This document shows, in pieces, positions 1 to 11,100 of a stretch of 64,000 nt of DNA. Origin of the DNA: Sepiola atlantica (Eukaryota; Mollusca; Cephalopoda; Sepiida; Sepiolidae); the NCBI GenBank assembly GCA_963556195.1, contig OY744520.1, positions 6,276,204-6,340,203 on the forward strand, read 5' to 3'. The notes beneath the pieces are model-generated. The model had not been told where the DNA came from, did no database searches, and was given only the letters and a program-made list of their open reading frames with translations. Position numbers and translations under genes: made by a program. Each line of letters opens with the position of its first letter. Positions within the stretch are counted from its first letter, which is position 1.

Positions 1-1082
1 AAAAAAAAAAAGGAAAAAAATAAAACTATAAAATAGTGCATACTGTTCCAGCGTTTGTCTATAGACAGAATTATTTACAATTCCCCACAACCCCAAAATT
101 ATTTTTTTTTTTAATCTTTTTAAATAAAGAAAAAGATTTTTAAATCCTGCCTCTATGCATGTAGCTTGCTACGTGGATGCTCTTTCTTAGTTTACGAACG
201 TTTATAGGTTCATTATTATTTACAATTTTAATAATTATAAAACAAAATAATAATTGTAGATAATTAAAAATTTGATTAAGCCTACTTATATGGAGTTTAG
301 GGGTGGGAGCAAAAGTTACTTGGGTTATTCAATTTTCTTAGGCAATACTGGTGCACAGGTCCCACTAGTAGTATATATTCATTGACTTTTGACTCGTTCC
401 TGAATTTTATTGGAATCCATTACCCTCAACGTGATATAATTTTATTCAAGGACAAGAAATACAATTTCAAACCAACAATGAATAAACAATCATGGCTGCC
501 ATTGTAAAGACAAACCAAAACAAGTCCAATTATTTATAAACAATAATGTGAGAGAAAGAGAGGCAAAGAGACAGATACAGACATAGGTAGATAGAAAGGG
601 GGAGAGAAAGAAAGAGAGAGTCAACAGATGACGATTAGAACGGAAGTGACGTCGCCATTACTGACATAACGTTGCCACGAACGATAGCCAGGGAGATGCA
701 TTGGAAGAACCAGGCTGACTCACAGGCTCAACTATATAATACAATGTTCTAATCAGATTTTTTCAACAACTGCACTCATGCATTCATGACTTTCGGCTCA
801 TTATTGAAACATTTTTGGGGACTATTTTTGCTTTAAGCATAACTTAAAATTGTTTTGTATTTTTTTTTAAATTAATACTTACCAATAATTAGCTAATTGT
901 GTTTTTTACTTCTGAGAATAAGAGTAATTCTTTGAAAATCCATGCATTAAAGGTCATTCTCATTTTTTATTATATTCCAACACCTGATGATTATAATAAA
1001 CTCAAGTATGTAACTTTACATTTGTCTCATTATTTCAACGTGTCTGTCTCTCTCTATGTGTGTGTGTGTGTTTACTCCACAG
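1..1082. other. AT-rich intergenic DNA, no recognised gene
   Basis: AT-rich sequence with short A and T runs and a purine-rich GA tract at about 549-621, just upstream of the promoter-like stretch annotated separately. Reading frames here are short and low in complexity. I recognise no coding domain, RNA gene or element end. Confidence 0.6.
640..745 (+). promoter_or_regulatory. Weak promoter-like stretch: CRE-like site plus TATA-like box
   Basis: A CRE-like octamer TGACGTCG lies at 647-654 and a TATA-like TATATAAT at 733-740, about 80 bp apart, in a locally GC-richer stretch after a purine tract. The order and orientation would suit a polymerase II promoter reading rightward towards the possible exon at 1083-1318. 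In AT-rich DNA such motifs arise often by chance, and no transcript is visible from sequence alone, so this is only a candidate. Confidence 0.2.
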
Positions 1083-1318
1083 ATGGATTGTTTTGCTGTA
1101 TTAAAGTTCCTCGTGTGGCTCGACAGACCAGTATTTCAGGCCGAGACTGAAACCGGATCGTTTTTTAACAATCCGAACTTCTATCCACTGCACTATACTC
1201 ACAAGCCATGCGGCAGGGCAATCTTAATGTTTATAAGCAATATCAATTGTCGAAGTATAGTCTATTCGAGCTTTGCATTACTAGTGGTTCATGGCAGCTG
1301 GCCATTTGTCATGGCACT
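1083..1318 (+). other. Possible internal or first coding exon, product unrecognised
   Basis: A (TG)n/pyrimidine stretch and the acceptor-like TTTACTCCACAG end at 1082. An ATG follows at once and the frame stays open for 78 codons, up to a consensus donor GTAAGT at 1319-1324; without splicing, the frame stops at 1320-1322. The predicted peptide has a hydrophobic amino end, three dispersed cysteines and a hydrophobic C-terminal stretch. I recognise no family. Composition is less AT-biased than the flanks, which is why I list it. It could equally be a chance open frame or an old repeat. Confidence 0.2.
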
Positions 1319-1324
1319 GTAAGT

Positions 1325-1840
1325 GATATATAGATATATATCCTTCACTTTTTATATAATAAAGATCAATATGTATTTATTTAAATACTAACAAAAATTA
1401 CCCGCCCTCTGGGCAGCAATTAATCTAACTGTAGGAGAACAAAGAAACAATTTTCACTCAACATTTTGGTAATTTGAAGAAAAATAACAAAAAGATGATT
1501 GTCATGGTGTTATTTGATACATTAAGGAAATTTACTTTATAGTCACATTTTATTAATTAAGATAAAACAACATGGTCTTTTCGATATTCAAAGTCAAGGG
1601 ATTTGAATTACCCATTAAAAACTGGCTACATAATGAAATGAACAAACTAAAAAGAGGAATGTCGATTGGTCAAATAAAACGATTATATATTACTGAGTAA
1701 TTTGAAATGGTTGCTTTGTGTTTTTTGCTTTTATTATTAAAGACAGAAAAACAAGAACTTTTTAAATATGAATAAAATTTTAATATTTATTTAAAAATTT
1801 AAACCAATTCAGTTACAATGAATTGATTTACTACCAACTG
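1325..1840. other. AT-rich spacer, nothing recognised
   Basis: No gene or repeat is recognised. The stretch ends where the inverted-repeat element X1 begins. Confidence 0.5.
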
Positions 1841-2194
1841 TACCTACCCGATGTTGCCTGGGAGATTTTTTTACTTGCATTTTTGTCTTATTTATTTTAA
1901 TTTACTATGCCATTTCTCGTTATGTTTTTTTACCAAATTATTATTTTTTTTCATAGAATTTTGAAAGTTAAATTTAATTATTACAGTATTATTTGACATT
2001 GTTAACTAATTTTGTTGAGGTAATGCTTTAATCTCTATTTATAAAATTATTGGAGTTAACCAGCTTCTAACACTTCAATCTTTTAATAGATGAGGATTTG
2101 CTAAGAATTTTGAAGCCTTTTAAATGATCTTCTATTCAACACAATAAATGTTTCCTAATTCCTTTTAAATTCTGAGTTGCCACATAGTAATTCA

Positions 2195-2227
<33 letters not shown>

Positions 2228-2405
2228 TTAACATTAAAATGGCTGATAGGTTTATGAAAAACCATAAATGTTTCCTCCGGGATTCAATTTTGTAATTAAA
2301 TTTTTTTTTTTTAAATAAAATTTTTTTAAACTTTTTATTTTGCAATTTTTATTTCAATAAATAATCGATTAATAGTAAATAACAAATAATGTGTCAGTCA
2401 CGCAG
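1841..2405 (+). repeat. X1 left arm
   Basis: Left inverted arm of X1. It runs from the TACCTACCCG end, through T-rich blocks, to ATAATCGATTAATAGTAAATA at about 2360. It contains a 23-base-class poly-T run at about 2197-2219. It pairs in inverse orientation with 5675-6225; divergence and small indels show the element is not young. Confidence 0.65.
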
Positions 2406-2545
2406 AGGCGAGAAAAACACACCATTCAAAATAGAGTTTATCTTAAAGACTCTTGAAAGGGAAGATTTGTTTTGACAGAAAAAGTCAAATCAAATCTTGT
2501 TGAAATAAAAATTGATTAGAAAACAAAATGGAATCTCAAAAAGGT
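2367..2545 (+). repeat. Left arm of inner palindrome around the minisatellite
   Basis: The segment from TAATAGTAAATAACAAATAA through CATTCAAAATAGAGTTTATC to AGAAAACAAAATGGAATCTC recurs inverted at 3707-3880 with few changes. The two arms therefore flank the 27-bp minisatellite symmetrically, inside the larger X1 element. Confidence 0.8.
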
Positions 2546-2732
2546 CAGAGTTTAAAAACGAAAAAGAAGTCAATTGCAACTAGAACACTCAAGATAAAGC
2601 AGAAAAGATGATGTAATTTTAACCTTTAACCTTTGACCTCTCGTCAGATGAAGGATTTTGCATAAATTATAAGAGAAAAACTTTGGTTTCACTGAACTAA
2701 AACTGCATCTTATCTCCTTTGCCAAGTCACTG

Positions 2733-3575
2733 TCTTTTTAAGTGTTGAAAGATTTGCAGTCTTTTTAAGTGTTGAAAGATTTGCAGTCTTTTTAAGTGTT
2801 GAAAGACTTGCAGTCGTTTTAAGTGTTGAAAGACTTGCAGTCGTTTTAAGTGTTGAAAGACTTGCAGTCGTTTTAAGTGTTGAAAGACTTGCAGTCGTTT
2901 TAAGTGTTGAAAGACTTGCAGTCGTTTTAAGTGTTGAAAGACTTGCAGTCGTTTTAAGTGTTGAAAGACTTGCAGTCGTTTTAAGTGTTGAAAGACTTGC
3001 AGTCGTTTTAAGTGTTGAAAGACTTGCAGTCGTTTTAAGTGTTGAAAGACTTGCAGTCGTTTTAAGTGTTGAAAGACTTGCAGTCGTTTTAAGTGTTGAA
3101 AGACTTGCAGTCGTTTTAAGTGTTGAAAGACTTGCAGTCGTTTTAAGTGTTGAAAGACTTGCAGTCGTTTTAAGTGTTGAAAGACTTGCAGTCGTTTTAA
3201 GTGTTGAAAGACTTGCAGTCGTTTTAAGTGTTGAAAGACTTGCAGTCGTTTTAAGTGTTGAAAGACTTGCAGTCGTTTTAAGTGTTGAAAGACTTGCAGT
3301 CGTTTTAAGTGTTGAAAGATTTGCAGTCTTTTTAAGTGTTGAAAGACTTGCAGTCTTTTTAAGTGTTGAAAGACTTGCAGTCTTTTTAAGTGTTGAAAGA
3401 TTTGCAGTCTTTTTAAGTGTTGAAAGATTTGAAGTGGTTTTAAGTGTTGAAAGATTTGCAGTCTTTTTAAGTGTTGAAAGATTTGCAGTCTTTTTAAGTG
3501 TTGAAAGATTTGCAGTCTTTTTAAGTGTTGAAAGATTTGCAGTCTTTTTAAGTGTTGAAAGATTTGCAGTCTTTT
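2733..3575 (+). repeat. 27-bp minisatellite, 31 copies
   Basis: Thirty-one consecutive 27-bp units (core AAGTGTTGAAAGACTTGCAG plus TCGTTTT) start at 2740 and recur at exactly 27-bp steps to 3550, with no indels. Central units are essentially identical (GACTTGCAGTCG form). The first two units and about the last ten carry GATTTGCAGTCT variants. This is the usual pattern of a homogenised centre with older, diverged edges. 27 bp is a multiple of three, but the frame carries stops and I see no coding role. Confidence 0.97.
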
Positions 3576-3706
3576 ATAAATAAAAAGATTCTAGTACCTA
3601 TTCCATCAAAAATGACAGAGAGAAAGGTTAGCTTTTTCAAACAAATCAACAAAGCATTGAAAAATTAGGCAACATTTTTATATCACAATAAAATTTATTT
3701 AACGTA

Positions 3707-3880
3707 ATTTTGAGATTTCATTTTGTTTTCTAATCAATTTTTATTTTAACAAGATTAGATTTGACTTTTTCTGTCAAAACAAATCTTCCCTTTCAAGAGT
3801 CTTTAAGATAAACTATTTTGAATGGTGTGTTTTTCTCGCTTCTACGTGACTTACACATTATTTGTTATTTACTATTAAAG
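3707..3880 (-). repeat. Right arm of inner palindrome around the minisatellite
   Basis: Inverted counterpart of 2367-2545, readable as GAGATTTCATTTTGTTTTCT near 3711 and CACATTATTTGTTATTTACT near 3854. Together the two arms make a 1.5-kb palindrome whose loop is the 27-bp array. Confidence 0.8.
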
Positions 3881-5674
3881 CTACTCATACAACAGGTGAA
3901 ATTGCACGAATATAAGTCTTTTATGACCACGTCTCTTGTCACTATGTGTCCAGTAAAATCTTTACCCTGTCCCACTACAGTAAATCAGTTACATTACCCA
4001 GAATAAGAATATGACCAGCTGTGAATTAACATTTTTGTAAGACCCTTTGTCGACCCTCGTGATCCTAATTAAATGGTGTGTGTGGAGGGGGGGGGGGGGT
4101 ATAACAAATACTTTATAGATAAACTAGACGACCCAATGGGTCATAGATAGTCTAGTATGTATATTAAGCTGTAGTTCCTGTCTGTGAACAGACTCCATAT
4201 ATATTCTGAAACTACATTACACACGGTATTTGGATAAGTATGCTTCCTTTTGATCGAAGGAGGGGGGGGCATCATAATACTGTGGAGTTTGCATTTGCGG
4301 CAGACATCCATAAAAAGGAAATATGACATCAATTTATTTTATTTGTAACATGAATAGTGTGCAGAGATGGGATTAAAGACCATAACTTATCGTAAATGTC
4401 ATACTTACACTCCCTCTCAACCAATCAATGTTGAATACATCCTTGGGCCCCACCCCCAAAATTTAATATTTTAAAATGTAAGAAATGAGAATAAAATTGA
4501 TAGTATGATGTTATGAGCTGATGGCAAGAAGAAAAAGTTCCTCATTCAATCGATGGCAACGCTGAGTTTTCCTACTAGTAATATATATAAAGAAAAAGAT
4601 TTCAAATTTAATTATTTGATTAACAGTTTAAAATTTCAAGAATCGGTGCTCAAGTCCAATGTTTAGGCTACAGACGTCACAGGCCTGATTACAACATTCT
4701 GCAACTAAAGTCTTTGACCGCTGCTATTTGATCTTTCTCTTCATTCATACAAAACATGTTGACAATAAGCTTAAGATCAACTTGACAAGTTGGATATCTT
4801 AAATCAACTGCATTACTTGAGCCGGCTGTAAGATTAGACAGAGAAGAGCCAAGTTGAACAGACAAGATAGAAGCACGGGGCGAGGGAGAAAAGGCGAAGG
4901 AACATATGACAAAGACAAGGCTGAGTCAAGGTGAACACATTACTTTTCTTTAAGCAAGACTTGTTTTCCTTTAGTCTTAAAATTAACTGACCTAAATCCT
5001 TTTCTAACCCCCCCGTCACAGTTCTTAAAAGTGATAAGGTCTTTATGAATATTCACCAAATCATGACATTAGTCATAAATGATGGGGGGGAAAAAACAAA
5101 ATTTTACTGTCAAAACTCTACATTTATTGTAAAAAGGTGTTTTAAATGTGCTATCACCTGTTACAATCAATGATTGCTTGACAAGAGAATTACAAATGCT
5201 CAGCATAATGAATAACACCATAGAAAACGAAAGGCCACAGCTAAAGATAGAAACTTTATTCAACTATTTCTGTAATACAGCCAGCATACCCATTTTGTAC
5301 CTAAAAAGAATTGAGCACTTTTAGCAGACGATAATCGAAATAGAATCATATATAAGCATTATAATTTACTTTATTTACTAAGAATTAATTTGTAAGGATG
5401 AATAAACAGTACTAAGAAATTAAATGCTTTATTTATCTATAAAACATTCAACGAATGAGTGGATTTCTTTTAAATGTCTCTAAAAGAAAAGAGTAGAGTT
5501 TCTTTTCGACTGCAATAGCTAAATAGTAGTGCTAGCACTGGTTGAAAAGTGTGAGTTTGAGCTTATCTCACTGTGTGCTTTTTCTTCTACAAGTTTGTGA
5601 TACTGCATTATGTGGTATCAGCTAACTACAAGGCTGAGGACCGAGAGAATGGCTAATTACTATTTTGTATGCAT
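3881..5674. other. Interior of X1 without recognised gene
   Basis: AT-rich sequence with a poly-G run near 4086-4099 and scattered short frames. No transposase, RT or RNA gene is recognised. It may be unique host DNA trapped between arms, or diverged element interior. Confidence 0.5.
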
Positions 5675-6225
5675 TTCTCAATTCTATGTGACATACATAT
5701 TTTTTTTATTTACAATTAATCGATTATTTATTGAAATCAAAAATGCAATGGCGTAAAATAAAGCAAATCCTATTAAAAAAACAATTCAATTTTGAAATTA
5801 AATCAAACAGAATGCATTTCATTTCTTCATAAACAAGTCAGCTATTTTAATCTTTCATTAATAGTTGAAAAAAAAATCAATTAGTTTGTGACTCCTTCCA
5901 AATTTGAAGAAATTTGGAAATCTTCAAACTGTTAAATAGAAAGTCATTTAATCTGGTTTTAAAATCCTGAGCAAATCCTCATGTATTAAAAGATTGAAAG
6001 TTCTGATAGCTATTTACATCTAATCATTTTATAAATAGACATTAAAACATTACTTTAACACAGTTATAGTTTTATAATAATTTTGTTCAATAATTTAATA
6101 ACCAAACAATACCGTAAGAATTAAATTTGACTTTCAAATTATTTTTTTTAAAATAATTTCATTAAAAGTTATACACAAAACAAAAATGAAAGTAAAAAAA
6201 GCTCCCGAGCAACGTCGGGTAAATT
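5675..6225 (-). repeat. X1 right arm
   Basis: Inverted counterpart of 1841-2405, beginning inside at ACAATTAATCGATTATTTAT (about 5711) and ending at the GCTCCCGAGCAACGTCGGGT terminus (6201-6220). The end itself contains a small palindrome, CCCGAGCAACGTCGGG. Confidence 0.65.
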
Positions 6226-7287
6226 TTATACTTGCAGGAAGACCCGGCATTGCCGATAGTTGAATGAAGAACACAATGTCCTTTTGCACTCAACCCCTAA
6301 CACTAGATTACTTTCATATCTTACATTTTATTTTTTATTTTTTTTTGGGGGGGTCAAAGATATACTCAGCATTGTGTGGGAGGAGGTGTAAGTAAAGCAA
6401 GAATAATTAAAATAATTTCGGTAAATTCGTTAACTCCGTTGATGGACACCCAGCATTTCCTGGAAATCAATAAGAACCCCCCATCCCATGCACCTTTGCT
6501 CCAAGCCCTGAACGCTGTATTAACTTTTCTATTCTTATTTTTTTTTTTTTAATTTCTACTATTTTTAAGTTCTAAATAAAGTAAAACATTTCCTTTTTAC
6601 GGATGTCAAGCGCAAATGCAGACCCCACAACAACGTTGAATCTTCTTTTGAGACAAATGAAATAGACTTATCGACTTACTCTGTGTAATGTACTTTTAGA
6701 ATATATATTGGCGGGGGGGAGGGGGTCTCCAAAATCCTAGGAGTTTATGAATGAAGAAAAAGACAGGAATTACAACCTTAGGTCATCTACAATCGTCTCT
6801 CCCCTCTGTCTGATTTGATGGACAACATCATCCATTGTGCACGGTTATCCCCTCAGCTGTTTTTTAATGGATGACGTAATCTTTGTGAAATCATCAAGTG
6901 TGAACAGGGACAAACAAACAAACAAACGAGATAAACAAAGATATCCATAGTGATATTGGTTATAGATATTAGTTATAGATATTATTTATAGATATTATTT
7001 ATAGCAATTTTGATTTGAAATATGACGGGTATGTTTTTCAAGGCTCTCAATTCAAAATTGTTTTTTTTTTAATGAATTAAATCTAAACCCAATTAAAACA
7101 AATACAAAGTTATACGTGATGAAACGAGACTGCAGAGTCAGTAGCTGAGACTCGTGAAATTTTAAAAGGTTTGATTCCTAAAGCAATGAATTTAATCCGA
7201 CTCAAACTCCACAACCCTTGCTTTTTTAGCACAATTTTATTTTCATACAAATATGAACTGACAAACAGGAGCAAATGAAGGAGTTGA

Positions 7288-7396
7288 AAAAATCTATTGA
7301 TCAATTTTAATTGAAACGTTAGGCTCAACAAACTGTTTAAAAAAATCTATTGATCAATTTTAATTGAAACGTTAGGCTCAACAAACTGTTTACAAA
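7288..7396 (+). repeat. 53-bp tandem duplication
   Basis: The block AATCTATTGATCAATTTTAA...CAACAAACTGTTTA occurs twice head to tail, at 7291 and 7344, almost without change. It is a recent local duplication. Confidence 0.9.
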
Positions 7397-7444
7397 AATC
7401 AGATGAATAACCACTAAACGAAAATACCTCTGACGAGCAGCTGA

Positions 7445-7620
7445 ATTCAACCCCATTCACTGTAGAGATCCTTTGCTGCTGGAAGACATTCTACTCTGAT
7501 GACTTCTTTTCTCAAACCGCTTACCTTTGGAATTCCCTTCCTACTCCCTGTTTTCACCCGATCGTATAAACATGCAGAAATCTAAATATAATATGAATAA
7601 ACATCTTGCTGTACATCTCT
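7445..7620 (+). pseudogene. Very diverged 3' relic of jockey-like LINE family A
   Basis: The stretch with CATTCACTGTAGAGATCC, TTCTACTCTGATGACTTC, GGAATTCCCTTCCTACTCCC and the AATAAACATCTTGCTGTAC-like end follows the order of the family A C-terminal coding region at 40670-40840 (PFTV, FYSNSFF, LWNSLPAPC, NRHL). Substitutions and indels have destroyed the frame. It is the oldest-looking of the family A relics in the window. Confidence 0.5.
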
Positions 7621-8654
7621 CTATCCAGATTGCACGTGGCAATATGCCTTGTTGTGAAGGGGAGAGGGGGGGATAACAACCAAACAAAAACAAAAAAATT
7701 TTCCTTTTTTACATATTTGGGTTCATCTATCAACCTCTGTAAAAGTTTTTTAATGCCAAATTCCAATACTTTTGGGAAACAAGTCACTGAACATGTTATG
7801 TAATGCATGGACTGAAGACTGGTCCAAGTACAAAAAAAAACAAAAAACAATACGAAATATACCTATTAAAACAGGATACGAACATATAAGTTGCAGAGAA
7901 CACTAGCAAAATAAACAGATTTACAGACCAAGCGATCCCAATTAGGCGCATGTGTGGAAAATAAATAAATTTTTAAAATTTTAAAAATCAGAATCAACCC
8001 TTTTCTCTCCAACACCAGACAGATTGATGGTCAAAATCGGCCTCGTTCTGATTTGCCTTAGCTCAAATACAAATCAATAAAGATCGATTTAAAACTATTA
8101 GTTAATGTTTGTAATACTGAATGCAAATTATTCTTTTACACAGAACGGGTATTCAGCTCAACTGATATTTTATCCATTGTTGAAGGAAATTCAAGGATTC
8201 ATATTCACCCCGAGCCCCCAGTATTAGTCTATCAGTGAATGTAATCATCAGGCCATCTGTGACCCTATCTTTGCCAAATATTTGTCACGAGTGAGTGGAC
8301 AGACGACCTCTTCTAAAGTGACAGAATCGGTGGGGGGGGGGGGGGGGATCTAATAAATTTCAGACAAGATTTGTAAGTATATATTTTTTTTTCTAGATCA
8401 TTATCTAGTAAATAAATAAGTATTTATGCTACATAGCAAAACAAAGCAAGCGAGAAGTGTGTCATAATAAAAAATGTATCCGTTATAAAATTTACAATGT
8501 TCATTCATTTATGATGGAGTCACACGCCTGCCCAACGCCTTCCCCCCCCCCCCACAGCATGGATAACAAAATGGAAGAGTTAAAAGTGCATAACACACGG
8601 CTTTCTCTGAAGTAACCCTTTTCAATATAACAGAAAGAAAAGGTTACTAGACTG

Positions 8655-9315
8655 AGCTAGTTTCAGTGCTGGTTTTCGGACATTTGCTTTGTGCACTGGA
8701 GCTGAATCCTGCTGGATCATTGATGTCAACATGTGCAGTGGTTATAACCCACTTTTCACAAAAATTAAGCTCTGTAACCCCATCGTAAGACGTACTCTAC
8801 ACGACCATGACTCAATTGGGTTGGTGGACTCTTTAAACTTTGTGAACGACTTCAAAAGCTTCCTTAGAACGGTGAGCATACGCCGTCATTTTTATGAATG
8901 AAGCTTTTTTCTATGGTGAAAAGTATATTTCTGTGTACATCTCCTGCATCCCCAAACAAAAGCTGTTTGGATCTTATACCAATTGTTCTCAATGAAGGTG
9001 TCCTGTAAGCCTTCGATAGGCATGCATCATGAGATGCTCCTTCGATCAACATAAACGTTAATCTTCGTGAAACTTCCTTATCTTTAGCCATGCTTTTCTA
9101 TTTCCTCGGAGGATTCCTTCAAATTCTGGCTTCAACCTTCTGGAGTTTCCTTACAGTGTGATGACGACCAGATCGAGGAATGTCATCAGCGGTTTAGTGT
9201 TCAGTAAATCTCTTTATGGTACAATAAACGAACATCCTGCCTATTCCAAGTGGTTCGAGCCGTTTGAAAATGGTGGTTGTGTCTTGATTTACCTCATGAA
9301 GACAAATAACAGTAA
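8655..9315 (-). pseudogene. Tc1/mariner transposase relic
   Basis: Read on the minus strand from about 9315, frames carry a helix-turn-helix-like segment (IGRMFVYCTIKRFTE), then PRSGRHHTVRK, RIRRNPRRK, and the catalytic region. These match the DNA-binding and DDE order known for Tc1/mariner transposases. The first catalytic motif, normally LFTDEKxF, reads LFTIEKSF, with Ile (ATA) encoded at 8912-8914. The second, QQDSAPVHKA, keeps its Asp at about 8701-8714. The segment between the two Asp regions is shortened, the third acidic residue is absent, and stops and frameshifts occur. No terminal repeats were found. The protein is dead. Confidence 0.75.
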
Positions 9316-9492
9316 TTCAATTCTCTTTCTCACTTCATTCTAGTCTTAAATTATAACTTTTAACAGTTAATACCCGAAATACAATGCCAAAGGCTTTAAT
9401 GAAACCACCAAAATTCAATTCTAAGTGATAGTCACCCAAACATTGATGGTTCATTTCACATATGTCTAATATCTTCGTGAAAAGCGAATGGT

Positions 9493-11100
9493 TTTTTTTT
9501 TTAGATATTTCACCCCAAACAAGGCAGGCAGCCACTGTAGACATAAAGAGGTACTGAGAATTAGGGTGTAGGTTTTGGGTGTCATTCTAGTTGGGAACTG
9601 TGCAGCAAGATGCTTGTTCACATTAGTTTTAAACCTCTGCATGTCTGTACAGTCGGGGAAACAGGGAGCAAGGAGGGAGTTCCAGAGGCTAGCAGCACGA
9701 GGAAAGAAGCTATTGGAGTAGAAGGCTCTCTGGCATCTGGGGATCTCCACAGTAAATGGATGGGATTTAGCTGATTGTCGGGTTGTTCTAGTGTATTTGC
9801 TTGGAGGGGGCACTAGAGCAGCTAGTTCATCGGAGCACAATCCATTGAAGTATTTGTAAAACAAGCACAAGGATGCTACATTGCGGTGATGGGACAGAGG
9901 CTAGAGCTTGGTGGATAGTGAGGAACCTATTAGGTTGGCGACTCTTTTTTGGACCTTGTCTAGGAGGTAGAGACTAGTGGATTATGCACCAGTCCAGATG
10001 TGACAAAAATACTCCATACATGGGCGGATTGTTGCTTTGTAGAGATATAGGATAATGTCAGGTGTGAGGAGTTTACTAGCACGGTAGAGGGAGCCCACCT
10101 TCTTTGCAACAACCTTGGCAATGTCGTCAATGTATTCGTTCCAATTCATGTTATCTGTGAATGTTAGGCCGAGTAGTTTAAATGTTGAATTCTCAGGTAG
10201 GGTGTTATTTGCCATGGCAATCGGTGGTTGGAGAAGTTTTTTGTAGTTATTGAAGGAAAGGAGCTTTGTCTTTGCGGCATTAAAAGTTACCAACCATTTA
10301 TGTCCCCAATCCACTACAGCCTGGAAGTCACTTTCTAAGGATTCAGCCATTGCCTCGGATATGTACGCGCTCGTTTTTCCCACATGACGAGAGTAGAGTG
10401 TGATGTCGTCAGCAAATATACCTATCTCAAACTCAATGTCATCAGGGAGGTCATTTATGAAAATCAGGAATAGTAAAGGTCCAAGGATGGATCATGTTGC
10501 TTAGATGAACGGCCATCGAGGACAACCTGGATCTTTCTTTTGATTCGGAAGGATCTAATTGTATTAAATATTCGTCCAGTAATACCATATGAGTGAATTT
10601 TTAGGAGAAGCCCTTTATGTCATACCTTGTCAAAGGCCTTGGTTATATCATGTGCTACTACCCTAGCTTAACCTGCCTTGTCAACTGTATGATATATGCG
10701 TTCAGAGATGCCGGACTGTCGCTAGATTGATTAAGGATTCAAAGATTTTAGCAAAGATTGGAAGTAAACTGATTGAGCGGTAGTTCTAAGGATCAGTTCT
10801 ATCCCCAGAATTCTTGAAGACTGGTATCACAGAGGCAATTTTCCATCTATCAGGGAAGCAAGATTCAGAAAGGCATTTGTTGTAGAGTTTGGAGAGGACA
10901 GGGACCAGGTTTTTTATAACCCTGACCTGAGATGGGGTGATGACCAGGTTTTCAAGTGTGGCTTCGGTCCGCAATGGGAATTTAGAGAGGAGGTGGTTTT
11001 CTTAATCCAAAGTAGAGTTAGAGGGGAAACGCTGGGCAAGTAGTTCAACCTTATCAGTTGCCGTGCAAACGACATCATTGTGGTTTGATAGTGGGGGAAT
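9493..11100 (-). pseudogene. Jockey-like LINE (family A) reverse transcriptase relic, longest copy
   Basis: Minus-strand non-LTR retrotransposon truncated at its 5' side. In order it shows: RT finger region (KLYNKCLSESCFPDRWK, 10850-10900), the block with the first catalytic Asp (DITKAFDKV, 10624-10652), LLFLIFINDLPDD (about 10436-10481), the catalytic FADD box (10405-10416), LGLTFTDNMNW thumb region (about 10150-10190), CMEYFCHIWTGA (about 9982-10020), and a C-terminal domain ending near 9560. A short A tail (T run at 9492-9501) follows the 3' motif GGGGTGAAATAT. Several stops and frameshifts divide it. The related pieces in this window share the same 3' end, so this is one dispersed family. 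Confidence 0.85.

Larger units (their letters stand above)
1841..6225. mobile_element. Family X long inverted-repeat element, copy X1
   Basis: About 4.4 kb bounded by two diverged inverted arms of roughly 550 bp. The left end reads TACCTACCCGATGTTGCC (from 1841). The right end, on the other strand, reads ACCCGACGTTGCTCGGGAGC (6201-6220). The arms then match through many AT-rich blocks, for example the GATTAAAATGGCTGAC-type motif and ATAATCGATTAATAGTAAATA. No transposase frame is visible inside, so it is best described as a non-autonomous long-TIR or foldback element. A second copy lies at 25683-28115 and arm fragments near 19.6-20.6 and 63.8-64.0 kb. I could not define a target-site duplication, and the superfamily is unknown. 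Confidence 0.65.
6226..8654. other. Intergenic stretch with local duplications and a jockey relic
   Basis: Holds a run of 16-bp GATATTATTTATA-type repeats at about 6955-7003, a 53-bp tandem duplication at about 7288-7396, poly-G/poly-C runs (16 G at 8332-8347, C run near 8543-8553), and a very diverged jockey-like 3' piece at about 7445-7620 (annotated separately). No intact gene is seen. Confidence 0.5.

Noticed and set aside
2733..3575. CRISPR-like array
   Set aside because: The 27-bp units are contiguous with no unique spacers and the DNA is eukaryotic.
7554..7850. 98-codon minus-strand frame
   Set aside because: It partly overlaps an old LINE relic and A/T-rich sequence, with no domain and no support.
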